From the NCBI RefSeq assembly GCF_039521925.1, contig NZ_BAAACY010000091.1, positions 1 through 21,909 on the forward strand: a stretch of DNA of 21,909 nt. The letters are read 5' to 3'. Shown piece after piece: positions 1 through 8,035 of this stretch. Within the stretch, counting starts at the first letter, position 1. The number at the start of each line of letters is the position of its first letter. The position numbers and the translations under genes are program-made. Origin of the DNA: Virgibacillus salarius. Lineage in GTDB: Bacteria > Bacillota > Bacilli > Bacillales > Amphibacillaceae. Below the pieces are notes generated by a model, which saw nothing but the letters and a program-made list of their open reading frames with translations, was not told the origin of the DNA and made no database searches.

Positions 1-49
1 AGCTACTAGAGGAAGCGTAAATCTGAGCATGTAGTGATAAGGACTGAGC

Positions 50-72
50 GAATTTTGCTCCGTTTTTCTTAT
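50..72 (+). terminator. Putative terminator of a gene upstream of the window
   Basis: A short GC-containing hairpin (GAGCGA pairing with TTGCTC, one G-T wobble, 3-nt loop) is followed by GTTTTTCTT. It looks like a weak Rho-independent terminator for a plus-strand gene ending at or before the left edge. The first 50 bases give no identifiable coding sequence. Confidence 0.4.
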
Positions 73-88
73 GGAATTATTTAGATGA

Positions 89-118
89 AACGACCTGAGT
101 CGATCGACTCAGGTCGTT
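89..118 (-). terminator. 30-bp perfect palindrome, likely symporter terminator
   Basis: A perfect 30-bp palindrome with 15-nt arms (left arm AACGACCTGAGTCGA) lies 9 nt past the stop codon of the minus-strand symporter. Read on the minus strand it ends in GTTTCATCT, so the T-run is short. It is best read as a strong terminator hairpin that may work in both directions. The lack of any unpaired loop at the centre is unusual for a terminator. Confidence 0.6.
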
Positions 119-127
119 AAGTTGTTA

Positions 128-1303
128 TTATGATATATTCGCTCGTTTTGATTTTCTACTTAATGAATTAGTGATAGAGGTTATTGCTCCGTCTCCAGTG
201 ACGTTACAAGCTGTTCCAAGGCTATCTTGAGCTAAGTATAATGCGATCATTAACGAAACCATAGTTGGACCAAAATGAAGCATGCTTTCTAATAATCCAA
301 TTGCAGCCATAACTGCTCCTCCTGGAACTCCTGGTGCAGCAACCATTGTTATCCCTAGCATTAAAATAAATGGAACAATGGTAGCGAAACTAACAGCATC
401 CCCCTGCAAAAACATAACAGCTAACGCACAGCTAACTATTGTAATAGTACTTCCAGACAAATGAATGTTTGCTAGTAAAGGAACCGTGAAATCTGCAATG
501 CCTTCACGTACTTTTAGAGTTTTTGTGTGCTTTAGTGTAACAGGAATAGTAGCTGCTGAAGACTGTGTTCCCAATGCTGTGAAATATGCTGGCACCATTC
601 TTCTCAACATACTAAATGGATTTTGTTTACTCATTGTTCCCGCTATTGTATATTGAATAGTTAAATACAATATGTGAAGTATAACTATCATAACAAACAC
701 TTTAGCAAAAACTGCTAGAATCGTACTTACTTGCCCAGCTGCAGTCATATTGGCAAATATTCCAAAAATATGAAATGGAAGTAATGGAATAATTACTTTT
801 TCAATAACTATATGAATAATGTTACGAAAATCCTTTGTAATATTATATAATGCATCTCCTTTTATCGCAGCAATTCCAAGGCCAATTACAAATGAAAGAA
901 GAAGTGCTGTCATTACTTCCATTGGTGGTGGCATAGCTACTTGGAAAAACCCTTCACTAAGACCTTCTGATGGATCTGTAAAGGATTGTAACGATTGATT
1001 GTTCAGCATTAAAGGATATAACATTTTTGCTGCAAGAAATGCTAAAATGCCAGCAATAACTGTAGATGAGTAAGCAATAATACCAGTTAGTCCAAGTAAT
1101 TTACCTGCACCACGCCCCATTGAACCAATTCCAGGCGCTATAAAGCCTAGAATAATTAATGGGATTATAAAACCAAGAAAGTTCCCAAATAGGTCGTTAA
1201 AAGTAGCAAACAAGCGAATAAACCAGTCATTAGCAAATGACCCAACGGCAATACCTAGTAGGATTGCTATTAGTATTCTTAGTAGTAATCCAAAACCTTT
1301 CAC
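128..1303 (-). CDS. Dicarboxylate/amino acid:cation symporter
   Basis: A 391-residue polytopic membrane protein of the dicarboxylate/amino acid:cation symporter (DAACS, glutamate transporter-fold) family. It should couple uptake of a dicarboxylate or amino acid to Na+ or H+ at the cytoplasmic membrane. The family signatures are visible: the serine-rich re-entrant loop TQSSAATIP (about residues 246-254) and the C-terminal NVTGDGAI motif that lines the substrate and ion site. Many hydrophobic helices precede them. The start is GTG (1301-1303) behind a strong AGGGAGGGG ribosome binding site. A sigma-A-like promoter sits just upstream (1333-1361), so the gene is probably monocistronic, ending at the palindrome at 89-118. 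Substrate cannot be decided from sequence alone; a serine/threonine or glutamate/aspartate carrier is possible. Confidence 0.9.
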   Translation of the reverse strand: MKGFGLLLRILIAILLGIAVGSFANDWFIRLFATFNDLFGNFLGFIIPLIILGFIAPGIGSMGRGAGKLLGLTGIIAYSSTVIAGILAFLAAKMLYPLMLNNQSLQSFTDPSEGLSEGFFQVAMPPPMEVMTALLLSFVIGLGIAAIKGDALYNITKDFRNIIHIVIEKVIIPLLPFHIFGIFANMTAAGQVSTILAVFAKVFVMIVILHILYLTIQYTIAGTMSKQNPFSMLRRMVPAYFTALGTQSSAATIPVTLKHTKTLKVREGIADFTVPLLANIHLSGSTITIVSCALAVMFLQGDAVSFATIVPFILMLGITMVAAPGVPGGAVMAAIGLLESMLHFGPTMVSLMIALYLAQDSLGTACNVTGDGAITSITNSLSRKSKRANIS

Positions 1304-1332
1304 TGATTCCCCTCCCTTTTGTAATACCCCCT

Positions 1333-1361
1333 ATTTTACACAATTTATAATTGATAGTAAA
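1333..1361 (-). promoter_or_regulatory. Predicted sigma-A promoter of the symporter gene
   Basis: On the minus strand TTTACT (-35, 1356-1361) and TAAAAT (-10, 1333-1338) are separated by 17 nt. This fits vegetative promoters of low-GC Firmicutes. It lies between the terminator of the upstream gene and the symporter start. Confidence 0.5.
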
Positions 1362-1373
1362 ACTAAATTTAAA

Positions 1374-1404
1374 AAAAGCGTACCAATTTTGTTGGTACGC
1401 TTTT
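1374..1404 (-). terminator. Rho-independent terminator of the ytfP/small-protein unit
   Basis: Perfect 13-bp inverted repeat (AAAAGCGTACCAA with TTGGTACGCTTTT, 5-nt loop) 7 nt after the stop of the small minus-strand gene. On the minus strand it ends in a run of seven T, a canonical intrinsic terminator. Confidence 0.88.
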
Positions 1405-1410
1405 GTCTGT

Positions 1411-1608
1411 TTAGCTCATCCCATAAGGACCTAATTGTTGGGAATTACTAGAATTTCCATTATTTGATTTTGTCATTTGCGAAACAAACGGAATCATTTT
1501 CTGCATGGTCTGTCCAAGATTTTGATTATTTTTAGTCATCGTATAATACGTTGCTGCTCCTACACCTACAGAGGCAATAATCGGTAACCACATTCCATTT
1601 TTTTGCAT
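1411..1608 (-). CDS. Small hypothetical protein with N-terminal hydrophobic segment
   Basis: A 65-residue protein that I do not recognise. Residues about 6-20 (WLPIIASVGVGAATY) are small and hydrophobic and could form one membrane segment. The rest is polar, rich in Asn, Gln and Ser, and ends in a Gly-Pro-Tyr-Gly-Met-Ser tail. It starts with ATG 83 nt after the ytfP stop on the same strand, preceded by AAAGGGTTGG, and ends just before a strong terminator. This makes it a believable real gene and probably the distal member of a ytfP transcript. Similar small proteins with a one-helix N-terminus are common in Bacillaceae. No function is proposed. Confidence 0.7.
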   Translation of the reverse strand: MQKNGMWLPIIASVGVGAATYYTMTKNNQNLGQTMQKMIPFVSQMTKSNNGNSSNSQQLGPYGMS

Positions 1609-1691
1609 TTAAACCAACCCTTTCTAAGATCCTTATAGTTAAAACGCAGACAATATTAGATTGATCTACTTGTCTTAAATAATGCAAGGAA

Positions 1692-2960
1692 TCAACTACC
1701 AACATGTCCAGACTCAATGGCCGCGTTTAATCCAGCTAATCTTCCAGTTACTAGAGCTGAAGTTATATTATAACCGCCGGTATAACCGTGTATATCAAGA
1801 ATTTCGCCACAGAAATAAAGTCTTTCCATTATTTTTGACTGCATTGTATTTGGAACAATTTCTTTAATTGAGACACCGCCTCCTGTCACAAATGCTTTAT
1901 CAAGAGGTAAAGAACCATGAACTGTAAAGGTAAACTGTTTAAGATCATGTATAAGTTGTCGAATGGTTTGCTTAGACAGTGACCCTGCTCTTTGATCTTC
2001 TTTAATCTGATGTTTAGTTAGCAGATATAAAATAAATCGTTCTGGAGCTATCCCTTTTAAGATATTTTTAAAGGATTTTTTAGGATTCATCTCCACATTA
2101 CGTAATATTCTATCTACAATTATTTGTTCCGATTCATGTGGCAATACATCAATAATCATTGGAACAGCAGTTCTTCCCTTTTTTAACTCTTTTACAACAA
2201 ATTGAGAGCATCTTAGTACTGCAGGACCTGAGATCCCAAAATGAGTAAAGATCATATCCATTTGATGGCTAATAATCGGCTTATTCTTTTGATTAAGTAC
2301 AGATAACTTAACATCACGTAAAGATAGACCTTGAAGAGCTTTATTCTGTATAAAAGGTTCATTAGATGTTAATGCAACCTCTGTTGGATAAAGTTCTGTT
2401 ATTGTATGACCAGCTTTTTTTGCCCATGCATATCCGTCTCCCGTTGATCCAGTATGGGGTACTGCCTTCCCACCAACGGCAATAACTACACTTTTCGTTT
2501 GTACTTTTGTACCGTCTCTTAAAATGACGCTGTGGTTATTTTCTTCATAATGAATAGCTTTAACAGGCGTTTCTAATCGAACTACCACGTTAAGGTCATC
2601 CAATTGTTTTAATAATGCGTTCACCACAGTTTTTGACTGATTAGAGACAGGGAACATTCTTCCATGGTCTTCCTCCTTCAACGGAACATCTAATCCTTCA
2701 AAAAATTCAATAATATCATAATTATTAAAAACGGAGAAAGCACTAAATAAAAATTTTCCATTGCCTGGTATATGCTTAATGACTTCTTCCTGAGGTAGAC
2801 GATTCGTTACATTACATCTGCCGCCACCTGAAATAGCAAGTTTTTTTCCTAATTTCTTTCCTTTTTCTATTAAAAGTGTTTGTGCACCTGATTCAGCTGC
2901 AGCAATTGCCGCCATTAACCCTGAAGGTCCACCACCAATAACAATTACATCATAGGACAA
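1692..2960 (-). CDS. ytfP: YtfP: FAD/NAD(P)-dependent oxidoreductase, HI0933/BaiN family
   Basis: A 422-residue flavoprotein of the HI0933-like (BaiN/RdsA) family, soluble and cytoplasmic. The Rossmann FAD-binding motif GGGPSG is at residues 9-14, and the family signature SGGGRCNVTN follows around residues 43-52. A further glycine-rich segment near the C-terminus (CGEILDIHGYTGGYN) is typical of the FAD-closing motif. Length matches the family. The start codon is TTG (2958-2960), giving the usual N-terminus MSYDVIVIGGG. It has AAAGGA upstream at a slightly long spacing. An ATG just upstream is out of frame across a run of seven A. The substrate of the B. subtilis protein is not well defined to my knowledge. 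A promoter is predicted at 2985-3013, and the 65-residue gene probably shares its mRNA. Confidence 0.92.
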   Translation of the reverse strand: MSYDVIVIGGGPSGLMAAIAAAESGAQTLLIEKGKKLGKKLAISGGGRCNVTNRLPQEEVIKHIPGNGKFLFSAFSVFNNYDIIEFFEGLDVPLKEEDHGRMFPVSNQSKTVVNALLKQLDDLNVVVRLETPVKAIHYEENNHSVILRDGTKVQTKSVVIAVGGKAVPHTGSTGDGYAWAKKAGHTITELYPTEVALTSNEPFIQNKALQGLSLRDVKLSVLNQKNKPIISHQMDMIFTHFGISGPAVLRCSQFVVKELKKGRTAVPMIIDVLPHESEQIIVDRILRNVEMNPKKSFKNILKGIAPERFILYLLTKHQIKEDQRAGSLSKQTIRQLIHDLKQFTFTVHGSLPLDKAFVTGGGVSIKEIVPNTMQSKIMERLYFCGEILDIHGYTGGYNITSALVTGRLAGLNAAIESGHVGS

Positions 2961-2984
2961 TTTTTTTCATTCCTTTCCGTATGT

Positions 2985-3013
2985 ATATTAACACGTTAAA
3001 CAAGTACAAACAA
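2985..3013 (-). promoter_or_regulatory. Predicted sigma-A promoter of ytfP
   Basis: On the minus strand TTGTTT (-35, 3008-3013) and TAATAT (-10, 2985-2990) are 17 nt apart, about 25 nt upstream of the TTG start of ytfP. Spacing and sequence fit a vegetative promoter. Confidence 0.5.
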
Positions 3014-3107
3014 TTATCGTTTTCTAATTGCAGATCTCCCATACAATATGTGAAGAAATTAGTACAAATGTAAGTTGCTCAGTGCCTATATCAGTGTAAA
3101 AAGATGG

Positions 3108-3136
3108 TTGTATAGTCATATATACATAAGTATAAA
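3108..3136 (+). promoter_or_regulatory. Predicted promoter of the ytgP-ytzG-thpR operon
   Basis: TTGTAT (3108-3113) and TATAAA (3131-3136) are 17 nt apart, which would give a leader of roughly 110 nt before ytgP. A second possible -10 (TATAAT, 3194-3199) lies closer to the gene but lacks a good -35. The rest of the 294-nt divergent ytfP-ytgP intergenic region shows nothing else I can name. Confidence 0.45.
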
Positions 3137-3254
3137 CCTTTAAATGTGATAAAATAGTCCATATGATTCTTTTTATCTAATAAGCAATTTCGTTATAATC
3201 AAATAATGAGTGTTTCGAAATTTATATCAAATGTAAATAAATGCAGGTGAAATA

Positions 3255-4871
3255 ATGTCAAATATTGTCCGAGGAACGATGTTATTAACGGGAGCTTCTT
3301 TTTTATCTAAATTCTTAGGAATGATATATGTTGTTCCCTTCAACGCTTTAGTAGGTCCAAGTGGTGGTACGTTATTTGCTTACGCATATACACCGTATAG
3401 TATATTTATTAGCCTATCGACAGTTGGTGTTCCGTTAGCGGTGTCTAAATTTGTATCAAAATACAATGCGGTTGGAGATTATGAAACGGGTATGAGAATG
3501 TTTCGAACCGCTATGACTATGATGATGGTCACTGGTATATTTGCGTTTTTAGCAATGTTTTTCAGCGCAGAGTGGTTAGCAAGTGGAATGATTACCAGTG
3601 ATGACCCAGCTAATATTACTGTCTCTGATGTTGCCTTTGTCATACGTATGGTAAGTTTTGCTTTAATAATTATCCCAGTTATGAGTATTGTCCGAGGTTT
3701 TTTTCAAGGACATAATTCCATGGGGCCTACTGCAATATCACAAGTAATGGAGCAAATCGTACGTATTGTGTTTCTTTTAGGTGGCTCATTTATTATTTTA
3801 AAGATACTAAATGGATCCGAACTAGCGGCGGTTGGCTTTTCAACCTTTGCTGCTTTTCTTGGTGCAGTAGCTTCATGTCTCGTATTGTGGATTTATTGGA
3901 ATAAAAGAAAATCTCATCTATATAAACAAATTGAGCAGCAAACATATTCATATGATATACCTAAGAAAGATCTGTTCTTAGAACTATTTAGATATGCAGG
4001 ACCATTTGTATTAGTAGGATTAGCTATACCATTATATCAATTGGTTGACCAGTTTACTTTTGAACGGTCTATGGTAGCAAGTGGTAATAAGGAAATATGG
4101 GAATTCACATATTCTGTAATCAACTTCTATGGTCATAAATTGGTCATTATTCCGATAACACTTGCTACTGGCTTGTCACTTGCCATTCTTCCTGAATTAA
4201 CCAAGTCATATACACAAAATAATTCGGAGTTATTAACGAAACAAATTAACCAGGCCTTACAAATTATTATGGTACTTGTTATTCCAGCTGTTGTTGGTCT
4301 TTCATTACTTTCAGATGAGGCATATGGAACATTATTTGGAGAATTAGACAAATTAGCTATTTCAGGTCCACTGTTAGCATGGTATGCACCAGTGGCTCTG
4401 TTCTTCGCATTATTTAGTGTAACATCATCAGTACTACAAGCGATAAACCAACAGCGTTTTGCAGTTGTTAGTTTGTTAGCAGGACTACTTGTTAAGGTGC
4501 TTTTTAATATACAACTTATTTATGTATTTGGTGCTAAGGGGGCCATTTTTGGAACAGCTTTAGCTGCCGGTATAGCGGTCAGTTTGAATCTATGGCGGAT
4601 ACGTAGTTCGATTGATTTTTCTTATAAGCAACTAATTAAACGAACTATCTTAATTGGAATCTTTGCCATTATTATGAGTGTTTGCATCCTCATACTCAAA
4701 GCGTTGTTAGGAATGGTGATTCCTAATGGAAGATGGGGGCTTGCGATAATTCTTACCATTTGTGTTATCGTTGGTGGTAGTGTTTACTTATGGTTCGCTT
4801 ATCATTCGACATTACTGGAAAGAGTTTTAGGAAAACGAGTACGTGTATTGGATAAATTATTTCGTAGATAG
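3255..4871 (+). CDS. ytgP: YtgP/MurJ: lipid II flippase, polysaccharide biosynthesis family
   Basis: A 538-residue polytopic membrane protein of the MOP flippase superfamily (polysaccharide biosynthesis/MurJ-like branch). The B. subtilis orthologue YtgP has been shown genetically to act as a lipid II flippase (MurJ), moving the undecaprenyl-linked peptidoglycan precursor across the cytoplasmic membrane. The N-terminus (IVRGTMLLTGASFLSKFLGMIYVVPFN) is characteristic of the family, and about 14 hydrophobic segments run through the protein. The C-terminal tail is basic and ends at FRR. The ATG start follows AGGTGA at good spacing. The gene heads an operon: ytzG begins 12 nt after its stop, with the ribosome binding site immediately after the stop. 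Together with murC at 20293 it makes cell-wall synthesis a theme of this region. Confidence 0.93.
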   Translation: MSNIVRGTMLLTGASFLSKFLGMIYVVPFNALVGPSGGTLFAYAYTPYSIFISLSTVGVPLAVSKFVSKYNAVGDYETGMRMFRTAMTMMMVTGIFAFLAMFFSAEWLASGMITSDDPANITVSDVAFVIRMVSFALIIIPVMSIVRGFFQGHNSMGPTAISQVMEQIVRIVFLLGGSFIILKILNGSELAAVGFSTFAAFLGAVASCLVLWIYWNKRKSHLYKQIEQQTYSYDIPKKDLFLELFRYAGPFVLVGLAIPLYQLVDQFTFERSMVASGNKEIWEFTYSVINFYGHKLVIIPITLATGLSLAILPELTKSYTQNNSELLTKQINQALQIIMVLVIPAVVGLSLLSDEAYGTLFGELDKLAISGPLLAWYAPVALFFALFSVTSSVLQAINQQRFAVVSLLAGLLVKVLFNIQLIYVFGAKGAIFGTALAAGIAVSLNLWRIRSSIDFSYKQLIKRTILIGIFAIIMSVCILILKALLGMVIPNGRWGLAIILTICVIVGGSVYLWFAYHSTLLERVLGKRVRVLDKLFRR

Positions 4872-4882
4872 GAGGAGGACTA

Positions 4883-5599
4883 ATGCGACTTGATAAATTG
4901 TTGGCCAATACTGGGATTGGTAGTCGAAAAGAAGTGAAAGTGTTGCTAAAGAAAAAGCGCATTACAGTAAATGATACTGTGATTAGAGATGGCGGCAAAC
5001 ATATTAATCCCACTATGGATCAAATAAAAGTAGATGGTAATACGGTTCACTACAAACCAAACATCTATATCATGATGCATAAACCTCCTGGAGTAATCTC
5101 TGCAACTGAGGATAAACGACAAAAAACAGTGATCGACTTATTGACAGATGAGTTTCAACATTATAAGCCATTTCCTGTTGGTAGATTAGATAAGGATACA
5201 GAGGGGTTATTATTACTTACAAATGATGGAGACTTAGCCCACCATTTGCTTTCACCAAAGAAAAAGGTTGATAAGGTCTACTACGCCAAGATTAAAGGAA
5301 GGGTAACGGAACAAGACCATATCAAATTTAGTAATGGCATTCAATTAGAGGATGGCTATATGACTATGCCAGCAAACCTAAACATACTTCAAACGGATGA
5401 TATCTCTGAAGTAGAAATTACAATTACAGAAGGAAAGTTTCATCAAGTGAAACGGATGTTTCAGGCTGTTAATAAAGAAGTTATTTACTTAAAACGAAAA
5501 CAAATGGGAAGGCTAAAGCTGGATGATGCTTTAAGAGTAGGATCATATCGTGAATTGTCTAAGGAAGAACTAGGATATTGCCTCAGCTTGAAAAAATAA
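4883..5599 (+). CDS. ytzG: YtzG: RsuA-family rRNA pseudouridine synthase
   Basis: A 238-residue protein with an N-terminal S4 RNA-binding domain (about residues 1-60, opening MRLDKLLANTGIGSRKEVK). An RsuA/RluB/E/F-type catalytic domain follows. The catalytic motif GRLDKDTEGLLLLTNDG holds the nucleophilic aspartate at residue 103. The family converts a specific uridine of ribosomal RNA to pseudouridine, by analogy position 516 of 16S rRNA; the exact site here is inferred. The ATG lies 12 nt after ytgP behind GGAGGAGG, and thpR follows after 15 nt, so the three genes are almost certainly co-transcribed. Confidence 0.92.
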   Translation: MRLDKLLANTGIGSRKEVKVLLKKKRITVNDTVIRDGGKHINPTMDQIKVDGNTVHYKPNIYIMMHKPPGVISATEDKRQKTVIDLLTDEFQHYKPFPVGRLDKDTEGLLLLTNDGDLAHHLLSPKKKVDKVYYAKIKGRVTEQDHIKFSNGIQLEDGYMTMPANLNILQTDDISEVEITITEGKFHQVKRMFQAVNKEVIYLKRKQMGRLKLDDALRVGSYRELSKEELGYCLSLKK

Positions 5600-5614
5600 T
5601 TGGAGGAGTTTAGG

Positions 5615-6202
5615 ATGACTGAACAACCACATTATTTTATTGCCATTCCGCTTTCGACCCATCTGCAAAATTATTTTTCTATGTTGCAGGAAAATTTAAT
5701 GGAGCAATTATCATATAAGCAATGGCCTCACAGGCAGGATTTGCATGTTACATTAAAGTTTTTAGGGCCAGTAGCCGATAAAAAATTACAGGCCTTAATA
5801 CAAGTATTAGAAGAGCTTCATTCTTTTCAAGCGTTTAACACACAGGTAGGTGGCGTTGGAGCATTTGGATCGAAAACGCAACCTAGAGTCCTTTATGCGG
5901 ATGTAGAACTAACTGATCGTCTCAAAAAATTGCAGGAGCAGGTTGAAAAAGCTGTTGAACAGATTGGCTTTTCTAAGGAAAAGCGTGATTTTGTACCGCA
6001 TATAACATTAGCAAAAAAATGGACAGGTTCGACTGGAATGGCGAAAACATTAGCTACCGTGAAAGCTACATACACAGAAAAACAGCCTTTTCTTATCGAT
6101 AAAATAGGGTTGTTTCGTATTTATCCTAAAGAAATGCCTAAATATAAAATCGTTGCTAGCTTTAATGGAATTGGAGGTGAGGATTCTGGCTCAATTAATT
6201 AA
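5615..6202 (+). CDS. thpR: ThpR (YtlP): RNA 2',3'-cyclic phosphodiesterase
   Basis: A 195-residue member of the 2H phosphoesterase superfamily (LigT/ThpR). It opens 2',3'-cyclic phosphate ends of RNA, including tRNA-half-like substrates. Both catalytic HxTx motifs are present: HVTL at residues 44-47 and HITL at 129-132, the usual spacing for the bilobal fold. I place the start at the ATG at 5615, 8 nt after GGAGG (5602-5606). An in-frame TTG at 5600 lies before this site and is unlikely to be used. The gene follows ytzG by 15 nt, and its 3' end overlaps the next gene, whose ribosome binding site lies inside thpR. Confidence 0.93.
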   Translation: MTEQPHYFIAIPLSTHLQNYFSMLQENLMEQLSYKQWPHRQDLHVTLKFLGPVADKKLQALIQVLEELHSFQAFNTQVGGVGAFGSKTQPRVLYADVELTDRLKKLQEQVEKAVEQIGFSKEKRDFVPHITLAKKWTGSTGMAKTLATVKATYTEKQPFLIDKIGLFRIYPKEMPKYKIVASFNGIGGEDSGSIN

Positions 6203-7106
6203 ACTTCAGGATTATATCTCACGCTACGAATGGAATGCATATCGTTATCCTAGTCAATTTATCCGACTGAAGCAGGATAATTGGCAAAAGCTGAATGCAC
6301 TCTGGTTAAAAAGAGAAGAAATGACCGAAATAGACATACATACAACAGAAGAGATCTCTCGCTCTCCTAAATGGAAGATTTGGAAGAAAAAGGAGCAGGT
6401 TGAGGAGCTAAATGTGCAGGATGAAACATCTTCATTACCAAATTCTAAGATAGAGTTAAAGCAATTTTTTCTTGATAGACTCCTACAAATTCAGCTGAAA
6501 TGGGCAACTTCTACTGTAACTGACCTTTCATTCATCGATAAGTCTTATGCGAGTGATCCAGAAATTAAATATTTTCTTCAGCGATTTCCGGATACTTATT
6601 TAATTATGTATTATCCTATCTTTAATATTAAAAAAGCACCAGTAGATGGCGAAATTATCCTGATAAGCCCAATTGGTGTTGAAATCATCTATTTAATGGA
6701 TGAGGGGATAGGAACTACGATAATGGCTGGTGATGAACGAACTTGGACCGTAACAGATGAAGATGAACAACGTAAGGTTTTAAACCCGCATATTCCTTTG
6801 AAGCGAACGGAACAAATTGTCAAGAGCGTTCTTAATTATAATAAGATAGATTTTCCCATACAAAAGACAGTATTATCCAAAACGAATAATATTATTTTTT
6901 CAGAGGAGCCGTTTCAAACAAAGATTATTGGTAGACAGCAGTACGAACAGTGGTTTCAGGATAAAAGAACCCTTTCTTCCCCATTAAAAAACAGACAGCT
7001 GAAAGTAGCAGAGGCGTTATTAAATCATTGTCAAACAACCTCTGTGAAACGTCCAGAATGGGAAGAAGAGCAAACAACCTTTGAATTTGCCGATGATGAG
7101 CTTTGA
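6186..7106 (+). CDS. NERD-like domain protein, YtlQ-like, probable CTG start
   Basis: About 306 residues, probably the counterpart of the uncharacterised gene that follows ytlP in bacilli (ytlQ; recalled, not checked). The N-terminus QLIKLQDYISRYEWNAYRYPSQFIRLKQDNW looks like a conserved block. A central segment (VDGEIILISPIGVEIIYL) resembles the core strand of nuclease-related (NERD) domains, but the Glu-x-Lys catalytic signature is not evident, so nuclease activity is doubtful. The C-terminus is acidic (EEEQTTFEFADDEL). Start choice is the odd part. The only strong ribosome binding site is GGAGGTGAGG at 6173-6182, and the codons after it are ATT (6183) and CTG (6186), so initiation at CTG is most likely. 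Upstream in-frame ATG (6165) and TTG (6153) lack a binding site. The gene overlaps thpR by 17 nt, suggesting translational coupling. Confidence 0.75.
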   Translation: MAQLIKLQDYISRYEWNAYRYPSQFIRLKQDNWQKLNALWLKREEMTEIDIHTTEEISRSPKWKIWKKKEQVEELNVQDETSSLPNSKIELKQFFLDRLLQIQLKWATSTVTDLSFIDKSYASDPEIKYFLQRFPDTYLIMYYPIFNIKKAPVDGEIILISPIGVEIIYLMDEGIGTTIMAGDERTWTVTDEDEQRKVLNPHIPLKRTEQIVKSVLNYNKIDFPIQKTVLSKTNNIIFSEEPFQTKIIGRQQYEQWFQDKRTLSSPLKNRQLKVAEALLNHCQTTSVKRPEWEEEQTTFEFADDEL

Positions 7107-7147
7107 TGTGGTAGGATTGATTACTACATGATAAACTATTCACATAT

Positions 7148-7176
7148 TTGTATTTTTGTATAAATATCGATAAAAT
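7148..7176 (+). promoter_or_regulatory. Predicted sigma-A promoter of ytmP
   Basis: TTGTAT (7148-7153) and TAAAAT (7171-7176) are separated by exactly 17 nt, 40 nt before the ytmP ATG. This suggests ytmP is transcribed separately from the ytgP operon. Confidence 0.55.
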
Positions 7177-7216
7177 GTATTATTGAACGCTAAATTTTGA
7201 AAGATGTGAGGAATTT

Positions 7217-8035
7217 ATGGTGGACTGGCTGAAGCGAGTTCTAGGTAACGAGTGGCAAGTGACTCCAGCTGGGGGGTTAACTGGAGACGCTTATCTAGCA
7301 ACGAAGAACGATCAACGACTGTTTTTGAAAAGAAATTCTTCACCATTTTTAGCTGTACTCTCAGCAGAAGGCATTGTTCCAAAGCTAATTTGGACAAAAC
7401 GGATGGAAAATGGTGATGTGATAACAGCGCAGGAATGGCTTGAGGGTAGAGAATTAAAACCTGCAGAAATGCAACATACAGATGTTGCTGCATTGCTACG
7501 GAAAATTCACCATTCATCAGAGTTATTACACATGCTTATGCGACTGGGGAAAAAACCAGTTACATCAGATGAAAGCTATTTAAATATATTAAAGAGATTA
7601 GAATATACAGATTTATTAAAGACAAACGAATACGTACAAAAAGCACTGGTATATTTAAAGAAATTATTACCGATCACAAGAGAACAAAAACTTGTGGTTT
7701 GTCATGGTGACTTAAACCACAATAATGTTTTACTTACTGATGAAGGCAACCTCTATCTAATTGATTGGGATAACGCATTGATTGCAGACCCAGTGACGGA
7801 TTATGGTATGGTTTTGAAATGGTATATTCCAAAAGAGAATTGGGATGAATGGCTGCGGAACTATGGAATTACTAGTGATAATCGTCTAATTGAACGGATG
7901 TACTGGTATTTATTACTTGATGCTCTACATTATGTTTGTTGGCATGTTGAAAGAAAAGAAATTAGTAAAGTACATGAAAGATTACAGGATTTAAAAGAAT
8001 TAAACGATCATATTGTTGCATTTAATTTAAATTAG
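7217..8035 (+). CDS. ytmP: YtmP: phosphotransferase/choline-kinase-like protein
   Basis: A 272-residue protein of the aminoglycoside phosphotransferase/choline-ethanolamine kinase fold. The catalytic loop is CHGDLNHNNVLL, with H163, D165 and the metal-binding N170. The DFG-equivalent is IDWDNA, with D183 and D185. The N-terminal lobe has a glycine-containing loop (AGGLTGDAYLA) and a lysine in FLKR. ATP-dependent phosphorylation of a small hydroxyl compound is expected; the substrate is unknown. The ATG follows GTGAGG at good spacing, with a predicted promoter 40 nt upstream. Its 3' end overlaps ytzH on the opposite strand by 14 nt. The ytmP-ytzH-trmB order matches B. subtilis. Confidence 0.9.
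   Translation: MVDWLKRVLGNEWQVTPAGGLTGDAYLATKNDQRLFLKRNSSPFLAVLSAEGIVPKLIWTKRMENGDVITAQEWLEGRELKPAEMQHTDVAALLRKIHHSSELLHMLMRLGKKPVTSDESYLNILKRLEYTDLLKTNEYVQKALVYLKKLLPITREQKLVVCHGDLNHNNVLLTDEGNLYLIDWDNALIADPVTDYGMVLKWYIPKENWDEWLRNYGITSDNRLIERMYWYLLLDALHYVCWHVERKEISKVHERLQDLKELNDHIVAFNLN

Noticed and set aside
282..656. Two plus-strand open frames opposite the symporter gene
   Set aside because: They mirror the hydrophobic codons of the symporter and have no plausible start signals.
5600..5614. TTG at 5600 as the thpR start
   Set aside because: The ribosome binding site lies downstream of this codon and points to the ATG at 5615.
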